Source of the DNA: Tubiluchus corallicola | Lineage: Eukaryota > Priapulida > Priapulimorpha > Priapulimorphida > Tubiluchidae | Length of the DNA: 60,000 bases | Direction: 5' to 3' | Assembly (NCBI GenBank): GCA_030141605.1 | Contig: JAQGDQ010000012.1 | Location: 888,359 to 948,358, forward strand | In this document: piece after piece, positions 13,711 through 26,189 of the stretch | Numbering within the stretch: position 1 is the first letter of the stretch | Layout: each line of letters opens with the position of its first letter | Program-made: the position numbers and the translations under genes | Notes under the pieces: model-generated | The model's input: the letters and a program-made list of their open reading frames with translations, nothing else | The model's database searches: none | Told to the model about the DNA's origin: nothing

Positions 13711-16700
13711 TTGAACTGTTCTGAATTAAGCCCAGATACAAGGATTATATTCTAGAAACAATACCAAATTGTGTCAGTAAAGACTGGGACGAAACGAGCA
13801 AAATAAATATTATATTTTCGATACACGAGATTTGCATCAGGGGAGCAGATTAACTACAAGGTACGTTGCTGGCTCAACTACTTCCAAACACATGTGCCCA
13901 TCATTAGGCCTCACATTTCCATTTCTTAGAAAGAAATCTGGTTATTCTGCCACATTTTTTTCAAACTTTTTAATACCAATGAGTTGAAAACTCTAGTAGT
14001 ATTTATCCAATTGAGTTAAAATTTATTGTGATGATTAGATAGAATGTCCTTGGTTCAAAACCGAAACGTGTAACTATTCAATAATTAATTAATTAGAGAT
14101 GTTTAATTAATTAATTTTAATTGATTTAAACTGCATGTTCGCATGACTCAATCTAGAAGCAACTTGTTAGGATGATTGGCTAAAATGTCCTTGATTCAAA
14201 GCAAAAAATTTGTTTACTCAGATGTTTAGCACGATGATTAACTAGAATGTCACCGATTCCTAAGACCTTTAGCGCCTGTTCTGCTGCGTTTTAGTCTGCA
14301 TTTATCCTTGAAAACCTTAACATTCGGCTATTAAATCTTTAAATTAACTTCTGTATTGATTTAGAATAAGCTTGCTCTCAAACGCTTCTAGTTTAATTCC
14401 AAAGTTTATGCTGATCTTCTTACAATAATTGTATATCTCTCGAATTTTGAATCACTTGCACAGCATTGTACCCCGTTAAACGTTTAGATACATTGCTGTA
14501 TACAGTTATGCACCTTATTATTGACTTTAGTCAGCGAGTGCCTCCGTATTGCATATTGTGGTGTATAACGCCATTGTAAAATTGGAATTGGGTTGTTTTT
14601 TTTATGATAAGCCAAATTCCTTTTTCCTTTTTCAAGCTCTTGTATTTCCCAGATATCTCACGTCTGTCAAATTATCATTATCTCATTATCAAAGTAAATT
14701 AAAATAGTCTAGTTTACGAATTTTTTCATAGGCAGTTTCTACATCGTCAGTTCACTGTTACATAAAAACAGCTATTTTCGTCTGTTTTAATTTTGGCAAA
14801 ACTGCACTCACAAAACAATAAACACGCGTTCTTCTTTGTGTAATTTGATTCACTTACGTTTCTTTTCCAAAGTGTTATATTGCATAATTGATAATATGCA
14901 TCAAGCGTATTAGTAAGTTTTTTTTTTCAAAATTGAAACATCTTTACGGGTTTCAATGGCCTGAATAAATAATTGATATGTTTTCTTGTAAAAACAACTG
15001 AATTCCTGCATGATACGTCATTGAGCCTATTGATTTTATTAGGTATAGACCCTTTTTAGGAACTTTTCCTGATTAAGCAACTGTTTACGTCTATAGAAAC
15101 ACATTTTTTAAACTTTGTTGGATAGAATTATCTCGGTCTAGACGTGACGGCACCAGATAAGTACATTATAATGACTATTGACACTTGACAGAGGCCTGAT
15201 CTTTCTAGGCCTAGTCTATAAAAAATTCTGGGACACTGCGCAGCGGGCATATATTCACTACTCTGTGTATTCTATCGCAGATCATAAAGTTTACCCACCT
15301 GTCGTTTCCCTCACTAGTGACAGGCCACAGAGTTCACTGGAGATAAGCTTCATGTTCAACTCAAAGTTTCATGTGTTCACTCCGATATGGGGTGTACCTT
15401 CACAGTAAGCCCTTCCTGCCTCGAAAAAACCAAACTCTCCAAGTCCTTACTTTAGGGTTTGACAGGGGTTTGTTGTCAGCCAATCAAGCGTGATTTGAAT
15501 GTACAATGAAATGTAAAATTATTTAGCGCTTGTTATACTATTTAATTATGAAGGAAAGTTTTCGCTTAGTAAATTTTGCAAAAGACATACCGATCGTTCT
15601 GAATTATTCAATACTGAATGAGTTCTGACACAATTAAGTTTGCACAATGGAAATCCAAACGTGTCCATCCTCTCTTATTTTGTAAATTTGTGCTTTGGCG
15701 ATGGTTAATTGGAAATCGGCGCTAACATTGAACCCATTATTTTGACATTGAGCGGTGTGAGTTCTTCATTCATTAGGCGGGAACTGACATAGTTATTTGT
15801 TATTTCATCAAACAAGGTAATTTTAAGACGTACAAAGGTACAAAGAAAAGACAACATTGCTTTATCCCGGGCAAATTTCTGCTAAAAAGACCGGCAAAGT
15901 TTCGGTGCAACATGAAAAAAGTTTGTTGGCCCAGAAGGCTGAAAGATAAATAAAGCATTGGATTGCTGCATTAATAAGGTCTGTACGTAACTAGACTGTG
16001 CATAAGCAACTTCTTTCAAACTTCAATGACAGTTTTTTCTGTTTTTGCTCGCTATAATGGACGTGCAAACGCATAAAGTACGCCGTGAATCTACACCAAT
16101 TTATGAACGAGTTTCATTTGCGATCCTGTAAAAGTTTCATTCTAAATAACTGGTGTTAAATTTTCGGAGTCAGTTGTTAAATTTTAGGTGCTATTTTACA
16201 TTCGTTGTTCGTTTTCTTTTTTACGAATGTCGCCTAAGAACTTAATTTTATCAGATCTTATTATTATTGTTTTTGAAAACTAAAGCAAAAGCGGATTGTG
16301 GATAGTGAATGTCTGCAAAATGTATACAAAATTATTTCATTTGCAGATTTGACTGACTGCACAGTAGCTTAAAAAATAAGATTGCATTGATTGATTTCGA
16401 GTCGCAGTCGAGCAGGAACTGCTTGGAAATCTGTCAACAATTTGTTTCGCAGAGTTCAGATGAAACGAAGAAACATGTCGCTTGATTGAAGTGTTAAGAA
16501 GTGAAGCACCCAAAACGTCTTTTGGTTTTGTTCACAAAACGCTTAAGACATCAGTATTCTCAAGTTGGACCCATAATCGTAAAAAAATTGTGGATTTTTC
16601 ACGCGAAGAGAATAAGGACTATTTTTTATTTCAGTACTGATAACCTATATTTACATACGAAATGCTACAAAATAGGTTACGAGGTTTTTTATTTATATTT

Positions 16701-17494
16701 TGCACACCTAAAGTACATCAGCAACTGCACATTTAAGCCTACATGCCTGGCTTTTACGCTTCTTGATATAGGAAACCTACTTTTATAAAATTCTGATGAT
16801 TGTACATGAAATCTGTAAACGTTCCCTTAGAATAAATAATATAAAGTACAAGTGATGTTAATACGGTATATAATAGCATCTTGTATGTAATGTTGTTTTA
16901 ACGGACAGAAACCATAGTCTGCGCCCATTCTACTTCCGCGTGAAAGATTGCACTGATTTCAAAGTTCCTGTATTCGTGGAAGTGTCGTAGCGTCAACATG
17001 GACAGAATCAAACTTGAGGGACGGTAGTCATAATCATATCAGGACGCGTTCTTCTGTTTGTGATTAACCGCTTTTGACACTATATAGTTATAAATCTAGT
17101 TCGTTGTTTAATTAACAAATAAAACAAGACGGCGTTAAAATATACCGCTTAATCTCTAATAGCAATAAATTTGTTGACCTGACGTACAAATACTGTAATC
17201 TAATGTTTACGTGTACCAGACAATTATTATTTTATCCATGCGTGAAACATCGATATATTAGCAATTATAACTACTCGATCTACAATCGAACGACTATACG
17301 CGATACCTAAATAAACAAATTATTGCTGTATGAATGTTTTGCTCTGAAAATCGCGCCACGTTTGCCAAATCTTCAAGCGAATCACAATAACGTAATTTTG
17401 TTTAGAAATTGTTTCTGCACCTCTAAGTCGCTGAAAAGAACAAAAGAACCATGAAGATTACAAATCTGTAGTGACTGGACCGCTGACACTAGTT
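13711..17494. other. spacer between divergently transcribed genes
   Basis: No gene is supported. It holds three diverged copies of a motif like GATGATTRGMTARAATGTC at about 14031, 14171 and 14232, AATTAATTAATT runs near 14080-14120, and unremarkable AT-rich sequence. The promoter of the PH-Btk gene should lie at its right end. Confidence 0.4.
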
Positions 17495-20265
17495 ATGGAC
17501 GAGTCAACGAATGAACCACAACACAAAGGGGTTATAGCAAACGTGGTTGAGAGAGAGGTAAGATATACATGTATATATATATATACATGTATATATCATA
17601 TATATATGTATATGTATGTATATATATATATATGATGTCTTATATATGCTTTTACTTCGTATTCTTTAAGTTAATTATCTAAACAGTATATCAGTTTTGA
17701 CATATTTTTTGCGTTTTTGCAAATTGTTAATGTTTTCTAACTGATAAGATAGCCAAATCTCCTAAACGTTTTTCATTTTCACTTTTCTAATTAAATTTTT
17801 AGGCTTTTACTGCAACACTTTTTTGTGAAAATCCCGTGATCGTAGTAAAACTTTTTTTAATGTAGTTTGGAGGTGCTATTTAAATATACATATATCTAAC
17901 ATTTTTCGTTTTTTATCTTATCTGAATTAATATTCGTCGGTAAGTTTCAGTTGTGTAGTCATGTTAATTGTTAGATTTTCGAGAAAATGCTTCACCATAT
18001 CACACAGTCTAGTAAGCAGTGTATCAGCAAACACTTTGCTCATGTCCTACACATGAAATTAAATGTTTGGGAAGTCGAAAAGCAAAAATATTGTTACAGA
18101 AAAATGTGTTATGTTCCTTAACAGACTCTGCCAGTTTCTTTTACAAAAATCCATTTTAGGCGGACCAAGATGTAATCAAGAAGGCGTTCATGATAAAAAG
18201 ATCTCTGGGAAAAAGTCGGCTGCTTCTTCAGCACTTTAATTACAAGCAACGATGGTTCATTCTCACTCAAGGATTCCTTATGTATTGTGACGGCACACCA
18301 GAGGTTAGTTAAGTTTCTCTATTCGAGGCCAATGGCCAATTCTTGTTAAAAGTAACAGTGAGAAAATGAGAATATGGATACAGCTTATATAACAAATTTG
18401 CGAGTATCAAATAAATCTGTTGAAACAAGTCGTTAAGTTAGTGAGATAAAACATTGATTTAAATCATTGATTGAATAATACCCAAGATTATAAAGATTAA
18501 AATTATTAATAAATGCTAATGATCACTCCAAGAGAACTGTTGGCTTTTAAAAACAGTGAAACAAATTCTGAGTGCACCTTTTTAAAAAAGTACGAACACC
18601 TTCGACAGAAATCGCGGAATAGATGCTAAATCAAACCCGACTAGATTGGCAACGAAATTAACAACTTCCTAAGTTCCTAAGGGCCTTCTAAATTTACCCA
18701 TTTTAATTGTACAGCGAGTTGGTAAACTGAAAGGGGAAATACAGCTGAAGAATGTAACATTCATTGAAGCGCTCGATGACGATGCTTTGGACAGAAAATC
18801 AGCTTTTCAAGTAAGTTTCTCAAAGGCAACAGTCATTATGAAAGGTATACTGGTTTTATGTAATCGACACGTAGACATACAGGGTGTCTCTACAATACAA
18901 GTCTTTTTAGAATAATAAAAATTGATTATAAAGACAGATATTAGATAAAATAATTAATTCTGACAATATCCGACACATTAATTTAAGTCTTTTACATTTA
19001 ATATAAATTTTTTGATTACATTTCCTTGATTTATAATAAGCCTGGCTTAAGGGCAAATCAAATATTTTTTTATAAAAGTCGGCATCAAATTTTACTGAAA
19101 AAAATACCATCAAAGTAAAACATTTTTTTAAATTTCGGTCAATCTAGCGGTAAATAGAAACTTGCTTTATACTAAGAGTGAGTGTCTAAGACGGAGATAA
19201 TTCTTTATGACAACACTTGGAACAATTTATAAAGAAGTGAAAATACATGATGTTTCAGTCTACTACTGTGAGCTACATTTATGTAAAAAAGTATAGAAAA
19301 TAGTACAAAGAAAAGGCACAAAACCACAAATTATCACTTTTACTCTTCTTGCAACTTTTTAGATTGGATACATTGAAGGAAGTTCTGATTTAACACTTTA
19401 CATCATTGCTAATTCCGATGTCCAACGAGAAGAGTGGTTACACGACATTAGACAACGTAAGCACAATTATATACAAAATTTTGTCATACATTTGTGAGAC
19501 AATTGCTTCATGAACATACATCGTGGTGCGATATAATGATAAACTAAGCGATGTTTCATGGCAACTGTTAAAGTCTCAATAAGACGAATTAAAGTTGTTC
19601 TGTGGTGCAGAAAGATTCATGTATAGAAATCAGCTAGCAGGGTTACCTGGCGATGGAGCGCAAATGTTTCTGTATCTTCTCAAACAGCCAAAGGGAAAAT
19701 GTCGATTGAAAAACGGAGAAATCGGTGCTGAACACATTATTAGGAAGAGGCTACCAGTAGAGGCGAGTATGGCAGAGGTGATCAAACGCCGAAACATTTA
19801 GTATTCAATACCCCTCTTGCTCAAAATGATCTACCAGCACGTATACAGGGCCTATAGGCTGCAATTTCAAGGAATTCATCGTTTTAGAGACAAAAAAATC
19901 TGCAAGATATTTGTTGAAATTCTGAATGATTTGATTCTCAACGACAAACTTGTTTTTAACGATACCTTTATCATATATTATCACTGTAATGTGGCGGGCA
20001 TAGACAGAAAAACTGTGTATCTTGCTTAGTAACTAAGTCTATAGAAATTTGTCATCTAAACAGGTTTGCATAACCGTTTAAATGCTCTAATCCTGAAAAT
20101 TATCATCCTGTCTTGTACGTACTCCCTCATATTACTAGTAAATTACATGAAATCTCACTCCATCTCCGAATGAATCTATCCATCCATCCGTCCATCCATC
20201 CATCCACCCATCTATCTATCCATTCATCCACTATCCATTCTTCCACCCACGCATCCATCCATCCT

Positions 20266-20306
<41 letters not shown>

Positions 20307-22295
20307 CACTCTTCCTCTTTCTCTCTCACTTTCTCTCTGTCTCTCTCTCTCTTAAGTTTTTATTTCTATCTTTTTTTAATCTATTTGAAGTGCATGTGTA
20401 TATGTAATCTAACTAATGCTTTTGTGTGATTTTCCAAATTGTATAATAAGGTAGAAATTATTGTCACCTTTTCACAAGAAATACGTTTTGTATTTTTAAA
20501 CTAATCTGTGAATTTGAGTGTGTAGACTATGCGCTACTTTTTTCGTTTAGGAAATTATTTTTAAGAATATGATCTTTTTTATTAACTAGTGTTTCCTGTT
20601 TGTTTATCTGATTTTGATATGTTTTAACTTTTCCGATGATCTTATCTGTTTTGTAGTTGATTTGTAAATTTGTGTATGCAGTATTTGTCACAATTTTCCC
20701 TCCTCCAAACAGAAGGACAGTTGTACATATTTTTATAAATAAAGATTTTAAATCTCTTTCTTCTTTCTCTTTCTCCTCTGACTCTCTTTCTCTATCCCTC
20801 TCTTGCCTAAAATACAAAAAATGTTTATTTTTGACCGGAACGGGACAAGTTATCTTTATACAATTACTATGACCTATTTGCCCTATTCTGTTCTTTGGCG
20901 GTTCAACGACTCTACTTTCTGCGTCATTTGCATTTATAAAGAGTATCAGATAATGATTGTCGGATATTTTACCTCACTCGTAATTTAAATACGACAATGA
21001 GTATCAAAATAAATAAATCTTCTTTGACTCCATTCTCTAACAAGTATGGAGGGTCATCTGACTCACGGTACATATTAGTCAGTGTTGATGTAAGACGTGT
21101 CATAGGTTAATGACATGTGATCGAAATAAAGAAGTAATTATATTTATACTTCATAAATCAACACAATCATTGTCGTAATTACAGGCATGCGCAGTCTATA
21201 ATTTCACGTTTTATTTGTTTAGTGTGTAGAAATAACAAAAATCTCAGGAAACGGTATCACTCATGCATATACACTCAGCAAAGCTGGAAATGTTGTGAGG
21301 AAACTGACAAACTTCACGAAGGTTGTTGCAGCACGACGCCGATTGTGCCAAAGGGTCCAGTGCCCAAACCAAGGATCCCAGAAATTCCTTCACGAAAAAA
21401 GGACCTAGCGAAAACCACTTTTCCAAGGCAAAACAATAAACGTGTTGTGGAGCAATTTTACAAAAAGGACGAGGCATGCGGCGTTCCTGATATGGTAGTG
21501 TTTTTTATTCTTCTCAAAATTAGCTTTTGAAACATTGCAATAAGCGTACTGATGTAATTGCCACACATCCAAACATCCATTATACATATACTTGCTGTTT
21601 GTGCATCTCAGTTTGAGCGATTCATCCAGTCAACTTGATAAGTAAGAAAACTATTTGAAATATTATTGCTATTACTAGGTTAATGGTTGTTTCATTTGCC
21701 TTCGCCACATAGATTTAAATTCATTCTTCGCCATCACCATGCATATTGTATAATGTAAACAGATGAGTTGAGCAAAACTTCTTCCCTTTGCGAAAAACAG
21801 CGAATAAGAGGCTGCATTCAAAAAATTTAAATACCACTGTAAAGACTACGTACAATGCGAACAATGTACACATTACATACCTAAGACCACTTATTTGTTT
21901 GAAACGCAAATCTGTTTAAAATTTAAACTATCATGCATTGATTATTATGATAACTTCCAGCTTGCAATTTGGTCCGATAAAAGTGCGTAACCGCGTGGGT
22001 TACTTTACTCGAACCTAGTGCCCACTGCCCACCCCTGCTTGAAATTGTGTCAACTTGTAGTGGGTCCGTCTCGAACTCACGTGTTTTTTCGCGAAACACG
22101 TGAAACAAAGTTTGTTGATAAAATTCTACATTATGAATGAGTAAAAGTAAATTAATGTGATATTGGTTTAATTTATTTGGTTTTAGAACGTTTTAAGCGT
22201 CGAAGTTTCTCAACCTGCCAATAATACTCGCCAAGATGGAACCCATGGAGGGAAAAAGCAAAAGAACAAAGCAACACCTCGCGTGAAAATGGCAG
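17495..22295 (+). CDS. PH domain plus Btk zinc motif, Tec-kinase-like N-terminal exons (possible 5' part of the P-protein gene)
   Basis: Six exons: 17495-17557, 18160-18303, 18715-18810, 19363-19456, 21223-21494 and 22187-22295, with phases 0, 0, 0, 1, 0 and 1 after each. Residues about 29-132 form a PH domain closest to Tec-family kinases. It opens with IKRS and YKQRWFILT and ends with [11 protein letters not shown]. By alignment K34 and R52 stand where Btk has K12 and R28, which bind PIP3. A Btk motif follows directly: H145-x10-C156-C157-x9-C167, the exact zinc-ligand spacing of Btk. Next comes a proline-rich stretch ([12 protein letters not shown], about 173-184) like the SH3-binding segment of Tec kinases, then a basic, glycine/lysine-rich tail. 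No SH3, SH2 or kinase exon follows. The last donor is phase 1 and fits the first P-protein exon at 26190. Whether this is a separate short gene or the start of the P-protein gene is open. Confidence 0.82.
17565..17650. repeat. TA-rich palindromic microsatellite
   Basis: Alternating TATATA and TACATGTA/TATGTA units form several overlapping palindromes just inside intron 1 of the PH-Btk gene. Confidence 0.85.
20176..20354. repeat. compound microsatellite (CCAT)n-(AT)n-(GT)n-(CT)n
   Basis: Four simple repeats adjoin: CCAT/CATC units, then AT, then GT, then CT-rich sequence. It lies in the intron between the PH exons and the Btk-motif exon. The peptide frames across it are artefacts. Confidence 0.93.
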
Positions 22296-25200
22296 GTTAG
22301 CTATATATTGAATTTTTAGTACTAGTTGTAGTGTAGTAATAGTATATTAGTAATAATGTCTCAATTAACGGTAGATCTTTATTACAACCTTATATTTCTA
22401 GTTTATTAAATTGAATAGTTCGCATGCATGCTCAGACCTCTGAAGATTAGATTTGAAAATGAAAATCTTGAAATAATATAAAACGTATAAATCAATTAAA
22501 GAAGTTGCAAGGGTTTCACTTCACATGTGGTCTGCACAATAAATTGGATTATTCCTCTTTTCTGCAAAACGTTGCGTAAATTTTGGCAGACTGCATTGTC
22601 ACAGAGAAAACATTAATAGGAAGCATTTGTCATATCTTTGGAGCTTTGCAATGAAAACTGTTATCTTTGAAAGCAATTTTATCCTGATAACTGTTTATTG
22701 TGTGTTGTCTCCATCTCCTGACACAAAGGAAAAAAATTTAATTTGCCTTTTTTAATAGAGCATATATTTTGTGAAGTTCACATGTCAGCTATCAAACTTT
22801 ATTTAAATCTTTAATTGAAAGAAAGCTCCTGGGAGCAGTCAACTAGGCGCCGTAAGTATATAAACAACTTAGTGCAGCTGTGCTCAAAAGGAGGACCACC
22901 ATTCAGTCCCTTAAAATTCTTAATCACTTTAAATATTTTTAAATCATAGTACACTTTGACTTACAACAACAGCCGATAGCAAATTCCGTATAAGTTAACT
23001 GTTTAAGAAACATGAGAATGAGGCTACAGATGGAACAAAAATTTCTTGCGTTTTACTAAATTTTGATGATTGTGCTTTACAATATCTTTTAGTGCAGTGT
23101 TTAGCAAATGTTGTTAAAGTGAAACCTTTAAAGATTGGCAAAATTGACCCAAAATATTTTTGGTAATTTGATTTTGAAGTTTTTAAAACTTAGTTTCTTA
23201 AATTTGATGACATTTTCTTGAATTATTTAAATGTTTGCGCTTGACATAAAATTTTTAATTTCAAATTCACAAAAAATAATTTGCTATCAGCTGTTGTTGT
23301 GAGCGTACTATCAATTAAAGTATTTAAATTCATTCGTGAAGCAGCTGCTGATATTTCCAACAAGTCTCTTCATCTTTATTTTCACCATTGCCAATGAACA
23401 ATAGATGTAGTTAGCAATATTTTCACCAAGCTAAAAGGAAGTAAATTAGATCTATGTCTATTAAAGTAAGTGGCTTGAAGAGTCAGATTCGAATTAATAT
23501 CTTGCTTCAAATAAATTTGGAAGAGAATAGCTGAGCAGTCAAATTAAATTAATGGATGACTGCCAGGAAAGTTGGACAGTTTCACCTGTTATACAGCACT
23601 GGTTATTTACTACTTTGTCATGTACTAACCCTACAGATTGAAACCTGACCCTAAAATATGAGAGCAGACTATAGAAAATATAGGCCAAATTATATGAATC
23701 TTACAGACTCGCAGCAGAGTGTAGGAAATGGAAGCTCCGATGTTCTAGCCATGTAGATTGAGACAACACTATAGAAATATAAAGCTTCCATCAATAACAT
23801 TTCCATTGCCTAATATAATATTATGATATTCAGGGAAAATTAATACATTCCATGTTTTACGTATCTTGTTAAGCAGAATGAAATGACATTTTGCACTGGC
23901 TGTACTCTGCAGCTTGAAGTTTGATGAATGAATTTCACATATGATCGTGTCTTCATGCTGTAATCCTGTTATATACTTAAAGAATAGGCCAAGTCTTCTG
24001 GAAAGTTCGGCTTATTTACTATGTTCGCAAAAATGCTAGAAGAATTTAGTAATAAAACTACAATAAGCACCTCGAGTAATTAGTAAAACCTCTTTAAAGT
24101 CGCTATTACTTCATGCTTGGACGCTCCCATTTTGAGAATGCCCACTTCTTCCAATGATGTCATTCACCCTGAAGAAAAGTAGCACACTGTCAATCTTCGT
24201 CAAAAGTATAATACGTTTTTACAAAAAACATTGATAGCTGATTTTGTAACATTTTTGCATGAATATTGGGTAAGCTGCTGAAGTTTGAATTAGTTTAAGC
24301 AGCGCGCACTCCCGGAAAGCCACGATGCGCTTATGAAAAGTCACAAAGTCCCCCAGTTGCATCATAATTTTCAAATGAATGGTGGCAATCACCATGCATG
24401 AAAATTTCTATTCGGAGGTAGTATATTTTAGATTTATGCTTTGTAGAAAGTTTTTTGCAAATTTGTTTGTTACATTCTTTTAAGTTTGAGTGATAACAGT
24501 AAAATAAACCCAAGAAACTGAGTGACTTGTTCTTTCTCTTATCTTGTTATGCTTTAGTTTCTTTATTTGAAATTGACAACTGGTTAATTACTCTTAATTT
24601 GTCACCAACTAGTTTGATATATTTAAAATCAACTACCGCATAATTGTTTTTGACTTTATTTGTACTTAATGGGTGTGATATTTTTATGTTTATTGCTAGT
24701 TTTATTTGCAGATTTCTACAGATGTCTAGACACAAATATGCACTAGACGTTACACTCATACATTCTTCAATACTCAGTAGTTGTTGTGTCCAAAAACTGC
24801 ATTTGAAATTAGCGAACTGAGTTTTTCAATTCTGAACTAGTAGTAACCTAGCTCACCCTCAATCAAGTAACAGCTAATCACACACACTAATACACACAGT
24901 TTGCTATAGGCGTCTGTAATATATAGTCAATTTTTATAGCCAAAAACTAAAAGTTGACTTAACAAAGCATCTACACTGTGAACATTGACAAGTTGTTGTT
25001 GTGTTCACTGTTTGACTTTTATCTGTGACATTTCCATTCATGTGTGTGCACAAGCCAGTCAGAAATGTGGTATAACTATTTTTCTTTTCTCTGATCTTAC
25101 GTCGTGATAAGCTTACTGCATGTTGTGCTTAATATAACATAAGAAATTACATTGATGACACCACTGCAAACATTAGTAAATTGGAGTTTAACTGAGTATA

Positions 25201-26189
25201 AATGAAAATGTTCAAAATAATTACAGGAGGTCGCTTAGCTTTATGCTGTGTATTAAACAAATATTTGTGTTATCTTCAATATTATAATGTTGCCTGTGTA
25301 GCACAGCAAACATTATTTTTATGATATCTTGCTGATATCTGAATTTTTGTACACAGTTGGGTTTATGTAAATTTATGGCACAAAGTTCATACTTCCTGTA
25401 TTAAGGACTCTGCTGTTCGAACCATTTTGTCGATGGAAAGTGAAACATCTTCCTTTAAATAATAACAACTGCCTTATTTTTAAAGTTGTAGTTCCTGTGC
25501 ATATTTATGAGCTCACTTTTGGTGTTTGTTTTTTTTGTTTTCCGTTTGTCAATAGCAAGAACAATAGCTTATAGTCCAGTTTGCATAATAACTTAAAAAT
25601 AGTCGTATGACTTGTCAAATTTTAGGTGAAATTGCACTAGCAACTTTAAATCATTGTTTAGCTACTTTTAATGTGGTGTTTTGCATATACATTTACTTGC
25701 AGTTAATGTATTTATAATTTTTGCACTACTTTGTTGATCACTAAAATGCTAGTGACATATGATTTTAGAACATCAAATTCACTATTATAAGTTATTCCGT
25801 ATTTAATGTGAATATAAAAATAAATTATTTTTGAGAACTTAAGTGACTTTGTGTCTTCACCAGCAAAGTAAACAAAGGATATTAGAAAATATGCAAAGGT
25901 TATTACCTGCATATTTGATAATAGTAGGACATATAGGTTCACTCTACTCATGGGCTTCATTGGTAATCTGCTGTTTCTAGTCGCTGTCATGGATAACGTC
26001 TAATTTTTGTGACAAGAAACGTGATGAGGTTTTTATACGAATTATGTGTATTACGTATTGTTCATATCGTCAAAAGTTAATGCAGTGCAGGTCATTTTTG
26101 ACCAGACTTAAAGTCAGTTGCTACATTGGTTTACTTGCAGTCCTTCTGATAAAAAAATGTCTAATAGTTTCCCATTAACTTTATTGCAG
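22296..26189. other. 3.9-kb interval between PH-Btk and P-protein exons
   Basis: Apart from the MITE at 22946-23313, I see no SH3, SH2 or kinase-like exon and no obvious terminal exon for the upstream part. In the frame of the exon at 26190, stop codons (TAA, TAG) lie about 30 bp upstream with no intervening ATG. That exon therefore needs a spliced upstream partner. A short separate first exon for the P-protein gene cannot be excluded. Confidence 0.5.
22946..23313. mobile_element. MITE with about 30-bp inverted ends
   Basis: Left end AGTACACTTTGACTTACAAC continuing into AACAGCCGATAGCAAATT matches the reverse complement of the right end, AGTACGCTC followed by ACAACAACAGCTGATAGCAAATT. The roughly 370-bp interior is AT-rich and non-coding. 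It lies in the 3.9-kb interval between the PH-Btk exons and the P-protein exons. Confidence 0.65.

Noticed and set aside
15840-15950. Basic reading frame (FIPGKFLLKRPAKFRC)
   Set aside because: It is short and lacks an ATG in good context or splice partners; kept out as likely chance.
16501-16788. 95-codon plus-strand ORF in the spacer
   Set aside because: It starts from GTG, is rich in Y, F, L and K as AT-rich noise is, and has no recognisable domain.
19595-19801. Plus-strand frame in the PH-Btk intron ([20 protein letters not shown])
   Set aside because: It looks protein-like but has no acceptor or donor placing it in phase between the exons at 19363 and 21223, and those join well without it. 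It may be a relic.
20527-20872. Arginine/glutamate-rich minus-strand and serine-rich plus-strand ORFs
   Set aside because: They read through a CT/TC-rich low-complexity intron segment.
25380-25440. TTCGAAC-like tRNA B-box near 25416
   Set aside because: No A-box, anticodon stem or acceptor stem at the right distance, so not a tRNA gene.
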